From contig CP060294.1 in the NCBI GenBank assembly GCA_014302835.1, forward strand, positions 2,046,001 through 2,110,000: a DNA stretch of 64,000 bases, written 5' to 3'. Shown here piece after piece: positions 1-8,997 of this stretch (position 1 is its first letter; each line of letters opens with the position of its first letter). The notes under the pieces were generated by a model. It was not told the DNA's origin, ran no database searches, and was given only the letters and a program-made list of their open reading frames with translations. A program made the position numbers and the translations under genes. This DNA is from Pedobacter sp. PAMC26386 (GTDB lineage Bacteria; Bacteroidota; Bacteroidia; Sphingobacteriales; Sphingobacteriaceae).

Positions 1-157
1 TCTTTTTGAAAGTACCCAGCTCAGTATTATTGAGATGGAATGGCGATGTTACTTCTCCTCCAACCTGAATAGAGGTTCCCTTTTGAATAGCTTGTGCCTT
101 TGTCAGAGATGGAATCCCTATTAAAACAAAAAGCAGTATTAACAATTGTCGTTTCAT
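1..157 (-). CDS. Secreted protein, N-terminal part only (cut by window edge)
   Basis: Only the first 52 codons are inside the window; the gene continues past base 1. The visible start MKRQLLILLFVLIGIPSLTKAQA is a clear signal peptide (short basic n-region, hydrophobic core, cleavage near AQA), so the product is exported. The following residues, including VGGEVTSPFHL, resemble the start of small molybdopterin-binding oxidoreductase domains, which often open with a G-E-V-T-x-P-L motif. That assignment is weak because the rest is missing. It lies just downstream of the LytTR regulator gene on the same strand and could be co-transcribed with it. Confidence 0.6.
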   Translation of the reverse strand, partial: MKRQLLILLFVLIGIPSLTKAQAIQKGTSIQVGGEVTSPFHLNNTELGTFKK

Positions 158-180
158 AAAGCCAAATTATAGAATAAGTT

Positions 181-912
181 TTATTTTACTTCCTTAATCA
201 TCTTAAAGAATTCCTCTTTATAAGTTTCACCTACAGGAATAGTCTGATCCTGAATATAAATAGTATTGCCGTCAATCATTCTGATCTTATCTATTGCGAT
301 AATATAAGATTTATGTACTCTGTAAAACGGAGGTTGTGGCAAAACAGCTTCCAGATCTCTTAAAGATTGATAAGTAACGATGCGCTGATTTGGTGTATAA
401 ATAGAGATATAGTTTTTTAATCCTTCTACATAGAGAATCTCTTCATGGCTCACTTTTAAAAACTTGTTTTTACTTTCTCCTTTAATGAACATATAACCGG
501 GACCGCCAGCAGGAATTTCTGCCTTACTCTCTTCGGCTTTCGCCGGCAACATAGACTGGTCAAGCATGTTTTCTGCCTTTTGAGCTGCTTTATAGAAGCG
601 TTCAAAAGCAATTGGTTTCAGCAGGTAATCAACTACGTCATTTTCAAATCCTTCTAAAGCATATTCAGGATAAGCAGTCGTTAAAATTATTTTACATTTA
701 TTACCACAGATTTTCATGAATTGTAACCCTGTCAGTTCGGGCATCTGAATATCCAGGAACACCAGGTCCACCTTTCCTTCCTGTACCCAGGATAAAGCCT
801 CAAAAGCATTGGTTGTTGTACCAACTAATTCCAGAAAAGGGATTTTACGAATAAAAGAAGCAAGAATTTCTGAAGCATAGGCTTCATCATCTACAGCAAT
901 ACAACGGATCAT
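181..912 (-). CDS. LytTR-family response regulator
   Basis: A 243-residue DNA-binding response regulator. The receiver domain covers about residues 1-120, with the acidic pair D8/D9, the phosphoacceptor D54 in FLDIQMPE, a conserved threonine near 79 and K99 in LLKPI. A LytTR DNA-binding domain follows from about 145 to 240 (YVEGLKNYISIYT and FYRVHKSYIIAI are typical). It lies 54 bp downstream of a LytS-type kinase gene on the same strand, so the two form a two-component pair. The divergently transcribed outer-membrane protein gene beyond the kinase is a plausible target, but no binding repeats were identified. Family assignment is secure; the signal is unknown. Confidence 0.93.
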   Translation of the reverse strand: MIRCIAVDDEAYASEILASFIRKIPFLELVGTTTNAFEALSWVQEGKVDLVFLDIQMPELTGLQFMKICGNKCKIILTTAYPEYALEGFENDVVDYLLKPIAFERFYKAAQKAENMLDQSMLPAKAEESKAEIPAGGPGYMFIKGESKNKFLKVSHEEILYVEGLKNYISIYTPNQRIVTYQSLRDLEAVLPQPPFYRVHKSYIIAIDKIRMIDGNTIYIQDQTIPVGETYKEEFFKMIKEVK

Positions 913-966
913 TTGGTTGGTTTAAATTTCGGCAATTAAGATAGTCATTGTTATCAAAAAAACTAA

Positions 967-1980
967 TCAGTATAATTTAATAATTAAAGTTGTTTGAAAA
1001 GTATTTCCATCCCTATGAATGTCCAATTGATATTTATCCGGATAAATCAGTTCCATTCTTCTTTGTATATTAACGAGTCCTATGCCACTGGACTTGTCTT
1101 TTTGATGGTTATTAATGGTATTGTTAACGACAAATTTTAAATCTTTTCCAACCACTTGCAAAAGGATATGAACCGGCTGCTCCTGCTTATTCAATACGCC
1201 ATGTTTAAATGCATTTTCTATAAATGGAATTAATAATAAGGAAGCTATTCTTTGCTGTTCATTGACTCCGATCCTCTCAAATTCCACATAAAAATTAGGT
1301 TCAAACCGCATACGAAAAAGTTCAATATAGCTTTGCAAATATTCCACCTCTTTTACCAGGCTTACTTTACCATCTGCATTTTCCGTCAGGGTATATCGCA
1401 TCAAATCTGATAAACGCAATACTGCCGAAGCCAGCTGATCAGAAACAGGGATAGCGAGAGAGTAGATATAATTTAAGGTATTGTATAAAAAATGAGGATT
1501 AATCTGCGATTTGAGAAAAGCAAGTTCCGCTTTGACAGCTTCTTCTTTAAGTTGCTTATTTACTCTTTCAGAAAAGAATGCTCTTTCTACACTCCAAACA
1601 GCCACCGCGAATACAATATAGGAGGTACCAAAATATAGGTTATCTATAATATAGTAGAAAGCCGTTGTGTCAATACCATAATTTCTAAAGCCTAAAAATT
1701 TCGGAAAAAGTACTTCTTCGATGAGATATCTCAAAGCAATAAAGGCGGCCATTGTCAAACACAATCCAACAATGAGACGTAAAGCTCCGCCTTTTTTAAG
1801 GGAGTTAGGTAAAACCCATAAATAGCAAATGTAAAACTCTACCAGATGCACTACATAAATAGAATAGCCTAAATACATGATGTCAATTTTCTCTTTGGTC
1901 ATTAATTGCCCCACAAGAGTATAGATTAACAACAACGCCCAACCTAACAAATGAATTGAAATAATCTTATTATTCTTCAT
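967..1980 (-). CDS. LytS/AlgZ-type sensor histidine kinase (His_kinase family)
   Basis: A 337-residue membrane histidine kinase. About four hydrophobic segments occupy residues 1-130 and there is no large extracytoplasmic sensor. The phosphoacceptor block FLKSQINPHFLYNTLN places the histidine at residue 163. The ATP-binding N-box is IPFIENAFKHG near residue 253, followed by a G-box (SSGIGLVNIQRRMELIY). This is the short kinase class that pairs with LytTR regulators in Bacteroidetes, and its partner follows directly. The ATG at 1980 is immediately followed by the first membrane segment. The ligand cannot be inferred. Confidence 0.92.
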   Translation of the reverse strand: MKNNKIISIHLLGWALLLIYTLVGQLMTKEKIDIMYLGYSIYVVHLVEFYICYLWVLPNSLKKGGALRLIVGLCLTMAAFIALRYLIEEVLFPKFLGFRNYGIDTTAFYYIIDNLYFGTSYIVFAVAVWSVERAFFSERVNKQLKEEAVKAELAFLKSQINPHFLYNTLNYIYSLAIPVSDQLASAVLRLSDLMRYTLTENADGKVSLVKEVEYLQSYIELFRMRFEPNFYVEFERIGVNEQQRIASLLLIPFIENAFKHGVLNKQEQPVHILLQVVGKDLKFVVNNTINNHQKDKSSGIGLVNIQRRMELIYPDKYQLDIHRDGNTFQTTLIIKLY

Positions 1981-2186
1981 CTTATAAAACTAACAAAAGG
2001 CATCTATTCTCCATACTTTCTTATTCCAAACGCTTAAAATTTTATCCGAACACCCGTTTTCTCCATATCAACCCGAAAAACAGAAAATATCAGGTTAGGG
2101 ATAATATTTGGGCAGGTTCGCATCATATTATTTAGGTCTTGAAGGAGATCGTTCAACTTAGCGGTATAAACATTAATACAATTGAC

Positions 2187-4631
2187 ATGAACCACTTCTA
2201 CAAATTAATAATCTGCTTTTCGATCCTGTTTACAGCCAAACAAACAACTAATGCTCAGATAATTAAACAACAAACAGATCGCACTCAGCAAGTAAAAATC
2301 AAAGGAACTATCCTGGAAAAAGGTGATAAACCTGTTGAAATGGCCACAATACTTCTCTTACAACTGCCTGATTCATCAAAAGCGGGTTTACAAATAACGA
2401 ATGAGAAAGGAAATTATCAGTTTGAAGGAGTCCAGCCAGGTCAGTATATTATTAAGATCGCGGCTGTAGGTTATCATAAAAATCTGAGCAAAGCATTTAA
2501 AGTAGCGCAGAACAATGTTCAATTGCCTCAGATTCTCTTAGAACAACAAGTAAATACGCTGCAGGAGGTTGCTATCTTATCCAGACAAGCAGTGATTATG
2601 GAAAAGGCAGACCGGACAGTGATCGATGTAGAACAAATGAATACAACAGGCGACAACGCACTGGATGTAATCAGAAAATCACCAGGTATACGTCTTGATA
2701 AAGATGACAATATAATATTCAAAGGTAAAAACGGTGTCAATGTAATGATTGATGGAAAGATGACTTATATGTCTGGAAATGAACTTACCGCCTATTTAAA
2801 ATTACTGCCGGGCTCTGTCATGAGTAAAATTGAATTAATGTCAAGTCCCCCATCTTCGTTTGATGCTGCCGGATCTGCTGGTATCATTAACATTAAATTG
2901 AAAAGAAGTAAAATGACAGGTATGAATGGAACTGCAAACGCTGGTGCAGGTTATGGTAAATATGGAAAAGTAAATGCCGGGATTAATCTGAATTATAACG
3001 CTGGAAAACTCAGTACTTATGTCCGGGTTAACGCAGATAATTACGCTTCTTATAATCGCCTTGTGTTTAACAGAACGATTGGACAAACTCAATATGACCA
3101 GGTTAATTTATGGCTTCCTGTAACTAAATCAATAGGCTACACAGCAGGTGCCGATTATTTTCTCAATGAAAGACATACTTTAGGGGTGATGATTAAAGGT
3201 AGTGAGGCGCCTTATCACACCAATAGTTACAGTAACTCCATTAGCTATGATGCTCAAAATGTAGTTTCTGGAAAGGTAAATGCCATAAATCCGCAAAAAA
3301 ACACTTCGGGTAATTACGCTTACAATTTAAATTACCGTTTTAAAATTGACACTTCAGGGAGAGAATTAGGTATAGATGCAGATTATGTTACTTATAACAA
3401 TTCCAGGAACGAACAATATGCAAATACTTACTATACTGCGGATGACGCCATGATTGGTGAGCCTGTAAAATTGAGAAATAACGGATCTGGTGAGGTTGCT
3501 ATTTATGCTTTCAAGTTGGATTATGTACATCCGTTTTCTAAAACATTTAAAGCTGAAGCTGGGGTGAAGTCGAGCTGGGTAAAATCACAAAATAATGTTC
3601 GTTTTGATTCTTTAAAAACAACTGGGTGGATCAATGCAGCCAACAGAACCAATACATTTTTATACAATGAACATATCAACGCAGCTTATATCTCATTGAG
3701 TAAATCATTTGATAAATTAGAGTTAAAAGGAGGCTTAAGAGCTGAACAAACCATTGGAAACGGAACTTCTTCTTCAACTAATGTATTGATCAACCGTAAA
3801 TACTGGCAATTATTCCCTACCTTATTTGCAACCTGGAAGGTTGACAGCAGTCATACTATCAATGCAAAATATGCACGCAGAATAAACCGTCCATCTTATA
3901 GTAGTCTCAACCCATTTGCCTTCTACAGCGACCCTTATACAGCAATTAAAGGGAATCCATTATTACTTCCTTCATTCTCTAACAATTTCGAACTCAATTA
4001 CACATATAAGAACTTCAGAGTACTGAGCCTGAGCTACGCAAAGTCTACCAATGAGATTACGCCTGTTATTTATCAAAATGATCAAACTAAAGAGAGTATC
4101 ACTGTGCAAGAAAACCTGGGCAAAGCCACTAATATTTACCTGGCCACTGGCAGCCCATTTGATCTATTTAAATGGTGGAATACCAATAATGAACTCGCCT
4201 TGGCTTATAATGGTTTTAAATCGCAGGCTCAGGGAATTCCATACAGTAATAGCAAAGTAAGCTGGTCAGCAAGTTCAAATAATACTTTCACTTTACCAAA
4301 AGATTTCCAATTGTCATTGGATGGTTCTTACGAGTCACCAGCTGTATCCGGATTATTTCAGAGTCTGGCTTCCTATCAGATTGACTTTGGTGCAAAAAAG
4401 ACCTTCCTGAACAAAAAAGCAACAATCGCTTTTAAACTCCGTGATATCTTTGATACTGCAAAATTCAGATCCTTCTTAAAATACAACAATGTAAATACCT
4501 ATTGGCAAAACGAGTGGGAAAGCCGCAGATTCTCTTTGAATTTCAGTTATAAGTTTGGCAATATGAAAATTAAGACTGCTAGAAATAGAAAAACCAGTAC
4601 CGCAGAAGAGCAAGGAAGAGTTTCCAATTAA
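2187..4631 (+). CDS. TonB-receptor-like outer membrane beta-barrel protein
   Basis: An outer-membrane protein of about 814 residues. I chose the ATG at 2187 because it begins a good signal peptide (MNHFYKLIICFSILFTA, cleavage near NAQ); an upstream TTG at 2139 would only add a non-signal extension. A carboxypeptidase-regulatory-like beta-sandwich follows (KGTILEKGDKPVEMATILLL to QQVNTLQEV), then a plug-like region (GDNALDVIRKSPGIRLDKDD, NVMIDGK, SAGIINIKLKR), and then a long barrel ending in aromatic-rich strands. This matches the 'outer membrane beta-barrel family' branch of TonB receptors. It is transcribed divergently from the LytTR two-component pair, which may control it. The substrate is unknown. 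Confidence 0.85.
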   Translation: MNHFYKLIICFSILFTAKQTTNAQIIKQQTDRTQQVKIKGTILEKGDKPVEMATILLLQLPDSSKAGLQITNEKGNYQFEGVQPGQYIIKIAAVGYHKNLSKAFKVAQNNVQLPQILLEQQVNTLQEVAILSRQAVIMEKADRTVIDVEQMNTTGDNALDVIRKSPGIRLDKDDNIIFKGKNGVNVMIDGKMTYMSGNELTAYLKLLPGSVMSKIELMSSPPSSFDAAGSAGIINIKLKRSKMTGMNGTANAGAGYGKYGKVNAGINLNYNAGKLSTYVRVNADNYASYNRLVFNRTIGQTQYDQVNLWLPVTKSIGYTAGADYFLNERHTLGVMIKGSEAPYHTNSYSNSISYDAQNVVSGKVNAINPQKNTSGNYAYNLNYRFKIDTSGRELGIDADYVTYNNSRNEQYANTYYTADDAMIGEPVKLRNNGSGEVAIYAFKLDYVHPFSKTFKAEAGVKSSWVKSQNNVRFDSLKTTGWINAANRTNTFLYNEHINAAYISLSKSFDKLELKGGLRAEQTIGNGTSSSTNVLINRKYWQLFPTLFATWKVDSSHTINAKYARRINRPSYSSLNPFAFYSDPYTAIKGNPLLLPSFSNNFELNYTYKNFRVLSLSYAKSTNEITPVIYQNDQTKESITVQENLGKATNIYLATGSPFDLFKWWNTNNELALAYNGFKSQAQGIPYSNSKVSWSASSNNTFTLPKDFQLSLDGSYESPAVSGLFQSLASYQIDFGAKKTFLNKKATIAFKLRDIFDTAKFRSFLKYNNVNTYWQNEWESRRFSLNFSYKFGNMKIKTARNRKTSTAEEQGRVSN

Positions 4632-4673
4632 TTCTCCGCTAATGATTTCGAACTAAGTTTAGATTTTCAACGT

Positions 4674-4681
4674 TATCTTTG
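4674..4681 (+). promoter_or_regulatory. Candidate Bacteroidetes -7 element for the amidase gene
   Basis: TATCTTTG matches the Bacteroidetes -7 consensus TAnnTTTG and lies 63 bp before the amidase ATG, in the short gap after the barrel-protein gene. No clear -33 TTTG was identified at the ideal spacing, so this is a half-supported promoter. Confidence 0.45.
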
Positions 4682-4744
4682 TAAATTTGTAAATTAACCC
4701 ATCTGGGTACTTATAAAAACATAAAAATAAACCTGCATAAAATA

Positions 4745-5617
4745 ATGCCTGAAAACATTAAAAACAAAACAGCCTACAGAACTACTTTCACTGTTCTTTT
4801 TCTGCTTAGTTCTTGCTTCTTATACGCACAAACGCCTCAACAAGTACAACCTGTACAACAAATACAACCAGTACACCCGGCGCAGCAAACCCAACCAGTT
4901 ACGCCGGTTAAACCCATGATCATCGTTATTGATGCAGGTCATGGAGGAAAAGACGGATCGACAAGAGGGTTGTTTTCGAAAGAAAAAGATGTCGCACTTG
5001 ACGTCGCTATCTTACTGGGACAAACTATTGAAAAAGAGATTGAGAACACAAAAGTAATTTATACCCGAACAGAAGATGTATTTATTCCTTTATATGAACG
5101 GATCGATATCGCTAATAAGGCCCACGCTGATCTGTTTATCTCGATACATTGCAATTCCATGCCCTCGAGTATGCGGGGCAGAACAGAAACTTCAGGAGTT
5201 GAAACCTTTGTTTCTGGTTCCGGAAGATTAGGAGAACAGGATGTAGCAGTCCGGGAAAATGCGGTTATCTTATTGGAGAAAGATTATAAAGACAATTACG
5301 ATGGATACAACCCAAATGATCCTGAAAGTTTTATTGTACTTTCCCTGATGAAAAATGCTTACCGCCGCCAAAGTATTAAACTGGCAACTTTAATCCAGCA
5401 GCAGTATATTAAGGTTGGCCGTGTAAACCGTGGTGTAAAAGAACAGAGTTTGGCTGTGCTGGCAAGAGCTGGAATGCCGGCTGTGCTAACTGAAATCGGT
5501 TTCATTAGTAATCCCGATGAGGAGGAATATATCAATTCTTTAAGCGGAAGACAGGAAATAGTTCAGAATATCAAAAATGCAATCCAAGAATACACAAAGC
5601 AGCTGGTTGCTAATTAG
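4745..5617 (+). CDS. Exported N-acetylmuramoyl-L-alanine amidase (Amidase_3)
   Basis: A 290-residue peptidoglycan amidase that cuts the bond between muramic acid and the stem peptide. It has a signal peptide (hydrophobic FTVLFLLSSCFLYA, cleavage near AQT). A low-complexity Q/P/V linker at about residues 33-56 (repeats of QPVQQ, QPVHP, QPVTP) probably spaces the enzyme from its anchor or wall. The catalytic domain shows the zinc ligand histidine in IDAGHGGKDG, a second in FISIHCNSM and the catalytic glutamate in LTEIGFISNPDEE. It stands alone after the barrel gene and ends at a convergent terminator. The length matches AmiC-like enzymes of Bacteroidetes. Confidence 0.92.
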   Translation: MPENIKNKTAYRTTFTVLFLLSSCFLYAQTPQQVQPVQQIQPVHPAQQTQPVTPVKPMIIVIDAGHGGKDGSTRGLFSKEKDVALDVAILLGQTIEKEIENTKVIYTRTEDVFIPLYERIDIANKAHADLFISIHCNSMPSSMRGRTETSGVETFVSGSGRLGEQDVAVRENAVILLEKDYKDNYDGYNPNDPESFIVLSLMKNAYRRQSIKLATLIQQQYIKVGRVNRGVKEQSLAVLARAGMPAVLTEIGFISNPDEEEYINSLSGRQEIVQNIKNAIQEYTKQLVAN

Positions 5618-5661
5618 AGCCTATTTAAATGATAAAACATGTTTAAATAATAAATAATTTT

Positions 5662-5696
5662 GGATGACAAAAGCCTCTTAGAGGCTTTTGTCATCC
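5662..5696. terminator. Perfect 16-bp palindromic hairpin between convergent genes
   Basis: GGATGACAAAAGCCTC at 5662-5677 pairs perfectly with GAGGCTTTTGTCATCC at 5681-5696. The three-base loop is the stop codon of the kinase gene on the minus strand. The inner A-rich/T-rich arms give a terminator-like shape in both directions, between the convergent amidase and kinase genes. The uridine run is short, so efficiency is uncertain. Confidence 0.7.
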
Positions 5697-7618
5697 ACTA
5701 AAGGAATGCCCTGCTCTGCGGTCAGATCATTTTCACTAGCGTCCTGATGAGCAGAAATCTCTAATACAGCAGGAATAGTAAAGTAAAAAACTGCACCCAT
5801 CCCCAATTCACTTTCCAGCCAGATACTACCGCCACTGAGTTCTACAAATTCCCGGCATAATCTCAGACCGAGCCCTGTTCCCATTTCATTGTGCGTACCT
5901 GGGGTAGAAAAACTACTTTCCGGATTAAATAACTGTGCTACATTCTCTTTCCCAATTCCTATACCCGAATCCGTAATTGAAAACAATATGGTTTTCTGGT
6001 GCAAACGCGCATTTAATATAATAATTCCGTTAGGGTAGCTGAATTTGATCGCATTAGCGATGATATTCCTCAATACTGTATGTATCATTTGCTTGTCGGC
6101 CATTACCTTACTGGAACAAGGATCTTCAATTTTGATTTCTATTCCTTTCGCAATGGCAAAGGAAATGGAAACTCTCTTGATTTCATTTAACAGCTCATTC
6201 ACATCCAGTTCCTGCGGATCTGGCTTAAGCACTCCTGTTTGCATTTTTGACCAGTGCAAAAGGTTTTCCAGTAAAATGAAAGCCTGTTTAGCAGAATCAT
6301 TCATCCTGAGGGCTAGACTTTCTATTTTCTCAGCGCCTAATCTGTTTACATTTTTATAAATCAATTCACTAAAAGAAATTAAAGAAGTAAAAGGATTTCT
6401 CAGATCATGTGCAATAATGGAAAAGAACTTATCCTTTGTCGCATTCAGCTCCTGTAACCTCTTTTCTGTAACCCTTAAATCTGTAATATCATAACAAATA
6501 ACCAGGTAACTCTCCTGATGCTGATCAATCCCAGACTCGGGAATTACCTGTACAGAGAAAGAATTCGCATAGTTGTCTTCATTCAAATCGAAATTAATCT
6601 CCCTGGTAGTCTTCGTTTGCTTCACTTCTTTAAGCATACTGAATAGCAGATGCTCAAAAGATGCTGGAAACCCCAAATGACTTAACTTTTTACCAGTGTA
6701 GAATTCATGTTTATGCGGAAGAAAGTTTTCCAATGCATGATTAGCATATAAACATCTAAATTTCCTGTCAAACCGAAAAATTAACTCCGGAAGGTTCTCC
6801 GTGAGTGTTCTATATTTCTCTTCATTATCCTTCAAGTTTTTAAAAATAACTTCTGTGGGTCTTGTAAAGCCCGTTTCAACATTAGCTTTATAAATTAGAA
6901 AGAAAGAAATCAGCTTTGCATAATGTCCCAATTCATTAGGAAAGCTAAAAATTGAAACGTACAATGTGAAACAAAATTCACTCAGAATTGCAAAGAATAT
7001 TGATCCCATTAAAAGTTTGTATACGGATGCTGTAAAGCTTTTTTTAGAACTGTAAAGCAAAAAGGCCGCAAAAAAAAGCAAAGCAATGATTACATATTCT
7101 GCTGCGATTTTAAAAGGTGTCTGCCCTATTCCATCAACATAACAGACAGGAAAAATATGCCAGTATAGAATAGACAGTGTAATTAGGAGGGTTGAGGCGC
7201 AATAGACTAAAATTGTAATGTCACCATTGAGAACCTGTTTCCTTTTCAGAAACCAGAATCCCATAATCAGCGTAAACGCTTCCAGAAATCTAGTTGCTAC
7301 CCAAAATTGATTCGCATAATAAATTGTTCCAGAAATCATGTTCATGCCCGGATAGGTAATGGTATGCAGCAGATCAAGTGTACCTATAAAAACATAGGCC
7401 ATCCCTACAAAATACAGATAATTGTTATCCAGCATTTTCCTCGTATTCCAGGTAACTATAAAAACAGCAAAAGCAATAACAATTGAGGAGAGCTCAACAA
7501 TGGTGTGAAACAATAAGAAATTTTGCTTCACACTTATCTGAAATATAAACACCAGTAAAACCATTGTAAAAATGGTTCTGTAATTAGCTTTGATAAAACT
7601 ATGCAGATAAGCTTTCAA
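5678..7618 (-). CDS. MASE3-PAS sensor histidine kinase
   Basis: A 646-residue membrane histidine kinase. The first 245 residues hold about seven hydrophobic segments and the MASE3 hallmark FHTIVELSSIVIAF...GTLDLLHTITY. A PAS domain follows (about 265-380; YRTLTENLPELIFRFDRKFR). The dimerisation domain contains FFSIIAHDLRNPF with the phosphoacceptor H404. The ATPase domain shows an N-box (RNIIANAIKFSYPNG) and G-boxes (DSGIGIG, GTGLGLRLCREFVELSGG). No receiver domain or partner regulator is adjacent, so it is an orphan kinase. Its last codons form part of the hairpin terminator at 5662-5696. Confidence 0.92.
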   Translation of the reverse strand: MKAYLHSFIKANYRTIFTMVLLVFIFQISVKQNFLLFHTIVELSSIVIAFAVFIVTWNTRKMLDNNYLYFVGMAYVFIGTLDLLHTITYPGMNMISGTIYYANQFWVATRFLEAFTLIMGFWFLKRKQVLNGDITILVYCASTLLITLSILYWHIFPVCYVDGIGQTPFKIAAEYVIIALLFFAAFLLYSSKKSFTASVYKLLMGSIFFAILSEFCFTLYVSIFSFPNELGHYAKLISFFLIYKANVETGFTRPTEVIFKNLKDNEEKYRTLTENLPELIFRFDRKFRCLYANHALENFLPHKHEFYTGKKLSHLGFPASFEHLLFSMLKEVKQTKTTREINFDLNEDNYANSFSVQVIPESGIDQHQESYLVICYDITDLRVTEKRLQELNATKDKFFSIIAHDLRNPFTSLISFSELIYKNVNRLGAEKIESLALRMNDSAKQAFILLENLLHWSKMQTGVLKPDPQELDVNELLNEIKRVSISFAIAKGIEIKIEDPCSSKVMADKQMIHTVLRNIIANAIKFSYPNGIIILNARLHQKTILFSITDSGIGIGKENVAQLFNPESSFSTPGTHNEMGTGLGLRLCREFVELSGGSIWLESELGMGAVFYFTIPAVLEISAHQDASENDLTAEQGIPLVDDKSL

Positions 7619-7843
7619 CTGTCAATTGGTTAGGTATTTTTACTGACATAAATTTAAGCTATTGTTCTTATAAAGAAGAAGAATTCTGATTATGCTTTTC
7701 AGTATAAAACATAAACAAAAATAGAGTTTATACATCTTCATTACAAAAGAATACGTTTTTTATACGCATTTCTCATTTTTCTGTTTTTCATCAGTGTGAT
7801 TAATTACTATTGTTCTAGTCAACCTACCTATTAATGAAAAACC

Positions 7844-8728
7844 ATGAAAACTAACAACCTATTCAATTCAAAAACAATTTCTCTTGTCCTGCTGATGACT
7901 GTAGCTGTAGCTATTAGTTGCAAGAAGAGTAATAATTCAATCCCACCCACTGAACAGAATTCAAATACAGATTTAACAAAAGCAGAACAAACTGCTATTG
8001 CTAAGGCCGGATTTTCAACTAATCAAGTTGTTAAAAAAGATGGTGGGTATTTAGTTGAAGGAGATATTTTCCTGACACCAGCTGACCTTCAGATTCAGCA
8101 GGATTTTGTTGCCAGCTTATCAACTGATGGCCCTAAAACCGAACAATATCGCACTACTAATATTGTGGGTAGTTTACCAAGAGTGTTAAAAATAAAAGTT
8201 GATGCAGGAGCATCACAAACTGTTTTCACAAATGCGACGACTGAAGCCATTAAACGTTATAATGATCAGGGTTTGAAATTAAGCTTAAAACTATTAAGCT
8301 CCACTTCGACAGAAACGGCTGATATCGTAATTAATGGAGCAGATCTTGGAAAAACCTCAAGTGGAGCAACCATATTAGGACAATCTGCTGGTTTTCCCAA
8401 AAATGGGAATCCGGCCTCTCCTATCAAATTAAGTAATGTTGTTTATAATAAAGATTATAACAATAATAACTTACTGGCTACTGTAGTTGCGCATGAGATT
8501 GGTCATGCTATTGGCTTCAGACATACAGATTATGCAGATAGAAATTACAGCTGTGGTTTCAGTTTGAACTCCAATGAAAAAGCTGGCGATGTAGGTGCAA
8601 TCTATATTCCCGGCACTCCAAAAGGTGGTGAACCTGGCTCATTTATGCTGGCTTGTTCTGATGGATCAAACCGCCCTTTTACAAAGAGTGATATTATAGC
8701 TTTAAAAGCTATTTATCCTGTTAAATAA
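7844..8728 (+). CDS. HEIGH-type zinc metalloprotease lipoprotein, copy 1
   Basis: A 294-residue lipoprotein. The N-terminus (TISLVLLMTVAVAISCKKS) has a lipobox with cysteine 27, so it should be lipid-anchored and exported. The catalytic signature HEIGHAIGFRHTDYADR is the extended HExxHxxGxxH zinc site of metzincins, with three zinc histidines and the catalytic glutamate. The methionine in SFMLACSDG downstream is a candidate Met-turn. It fits the 'dual-action HEIGH metallopeptidase' (M57-like) family. The next gene is a close paralogue with the same arrangement. The pair is likely secreted for extracellular protein digestion, but substrates are unknown. Confidence 0.88.
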   Translation: MKTNNLFNSKTISLVLLMTVAVAISCKKSNNSIPPTEQNSNTDLTKAEQTAIAKAGFSTNQVVKKDGGYLVEGDIFLTPADLQIQQDFVASLSTDGPKTEQYRTTNIVGSLPRVLKIKVDAGASQTVFTNATTEAIKRYNDQGLKLSLKLLSSTSTETADIVINGADLGKTSSGATILGQSAGFPKNGNPASPIKLSNVVYNKDYNNNNLLATVVAHEIGHAIGFRHTDYADRNYSCGFSLNSNEKAGDVGAIYIPGTPKGGEPGSFMLACSDGSNRPFTKSDIIALKAIYPVK

Positions 8729-8767
8729 TAAAAAAAATCAAACAACTAATCATCTACCCGGTTGACT

Positions 8768-8806
8768 TAAAAGGAGTTGTCTTTCAACAGACAACTCCTT
8801 TTTTTT
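8768..8806 (+). terminator. Rho-independent terminator after HEIGH copy 1
   Basis: AAAAGGAGTTGTC, then an 8-base loop, then GACAACTCC followed by a run of about ten T. This is a strong intrinsic terminator, 40 bp after the stop codon, that separates the two tandem protease genes. Confidence 0.9.
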
Positions 8807-8997
8807 GGTATAACTTCTGTTCATCAGTGAGATAAAACATGACAATTAACATAACGCTACAAAGATATTGTACGTTTTGATTACAAAAGAATACGCCTTT
8901 TATACCCAATTCCTTTTTCTTCTCTTTTTATCACAATGAATTAATTATTATTGTTTAAGTCAACCAAATACCTATTGAAAAACCCAAATTCATACCT

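Larger units (their letters stand above)
7741..8806 (+). repeat. Tandem duplication unit 1 (promoter region, HEIGH protease, terminator)
   Basis: The region from TTACAAAAGAATACG (7741) to the terminator at 8806 corresponds to 8881-9972. Conserved parts include TTACAAAAGAATACG followed by TTTTATAC, a TATTGTT/AGTCAACC box before the start codon, the protease gene, and GGTTGACTTAAAA just before a terminator. The whole transcription unit was duplicated, not only the coding sequence. Confidence 0.75.

Noticed and set aside
2139..2186. Upstream TTG start for the barrel protein
   Set aside because: The ATG at 2187 gives a proper signal peptide; the upstream part does not look like protein N-terminus.
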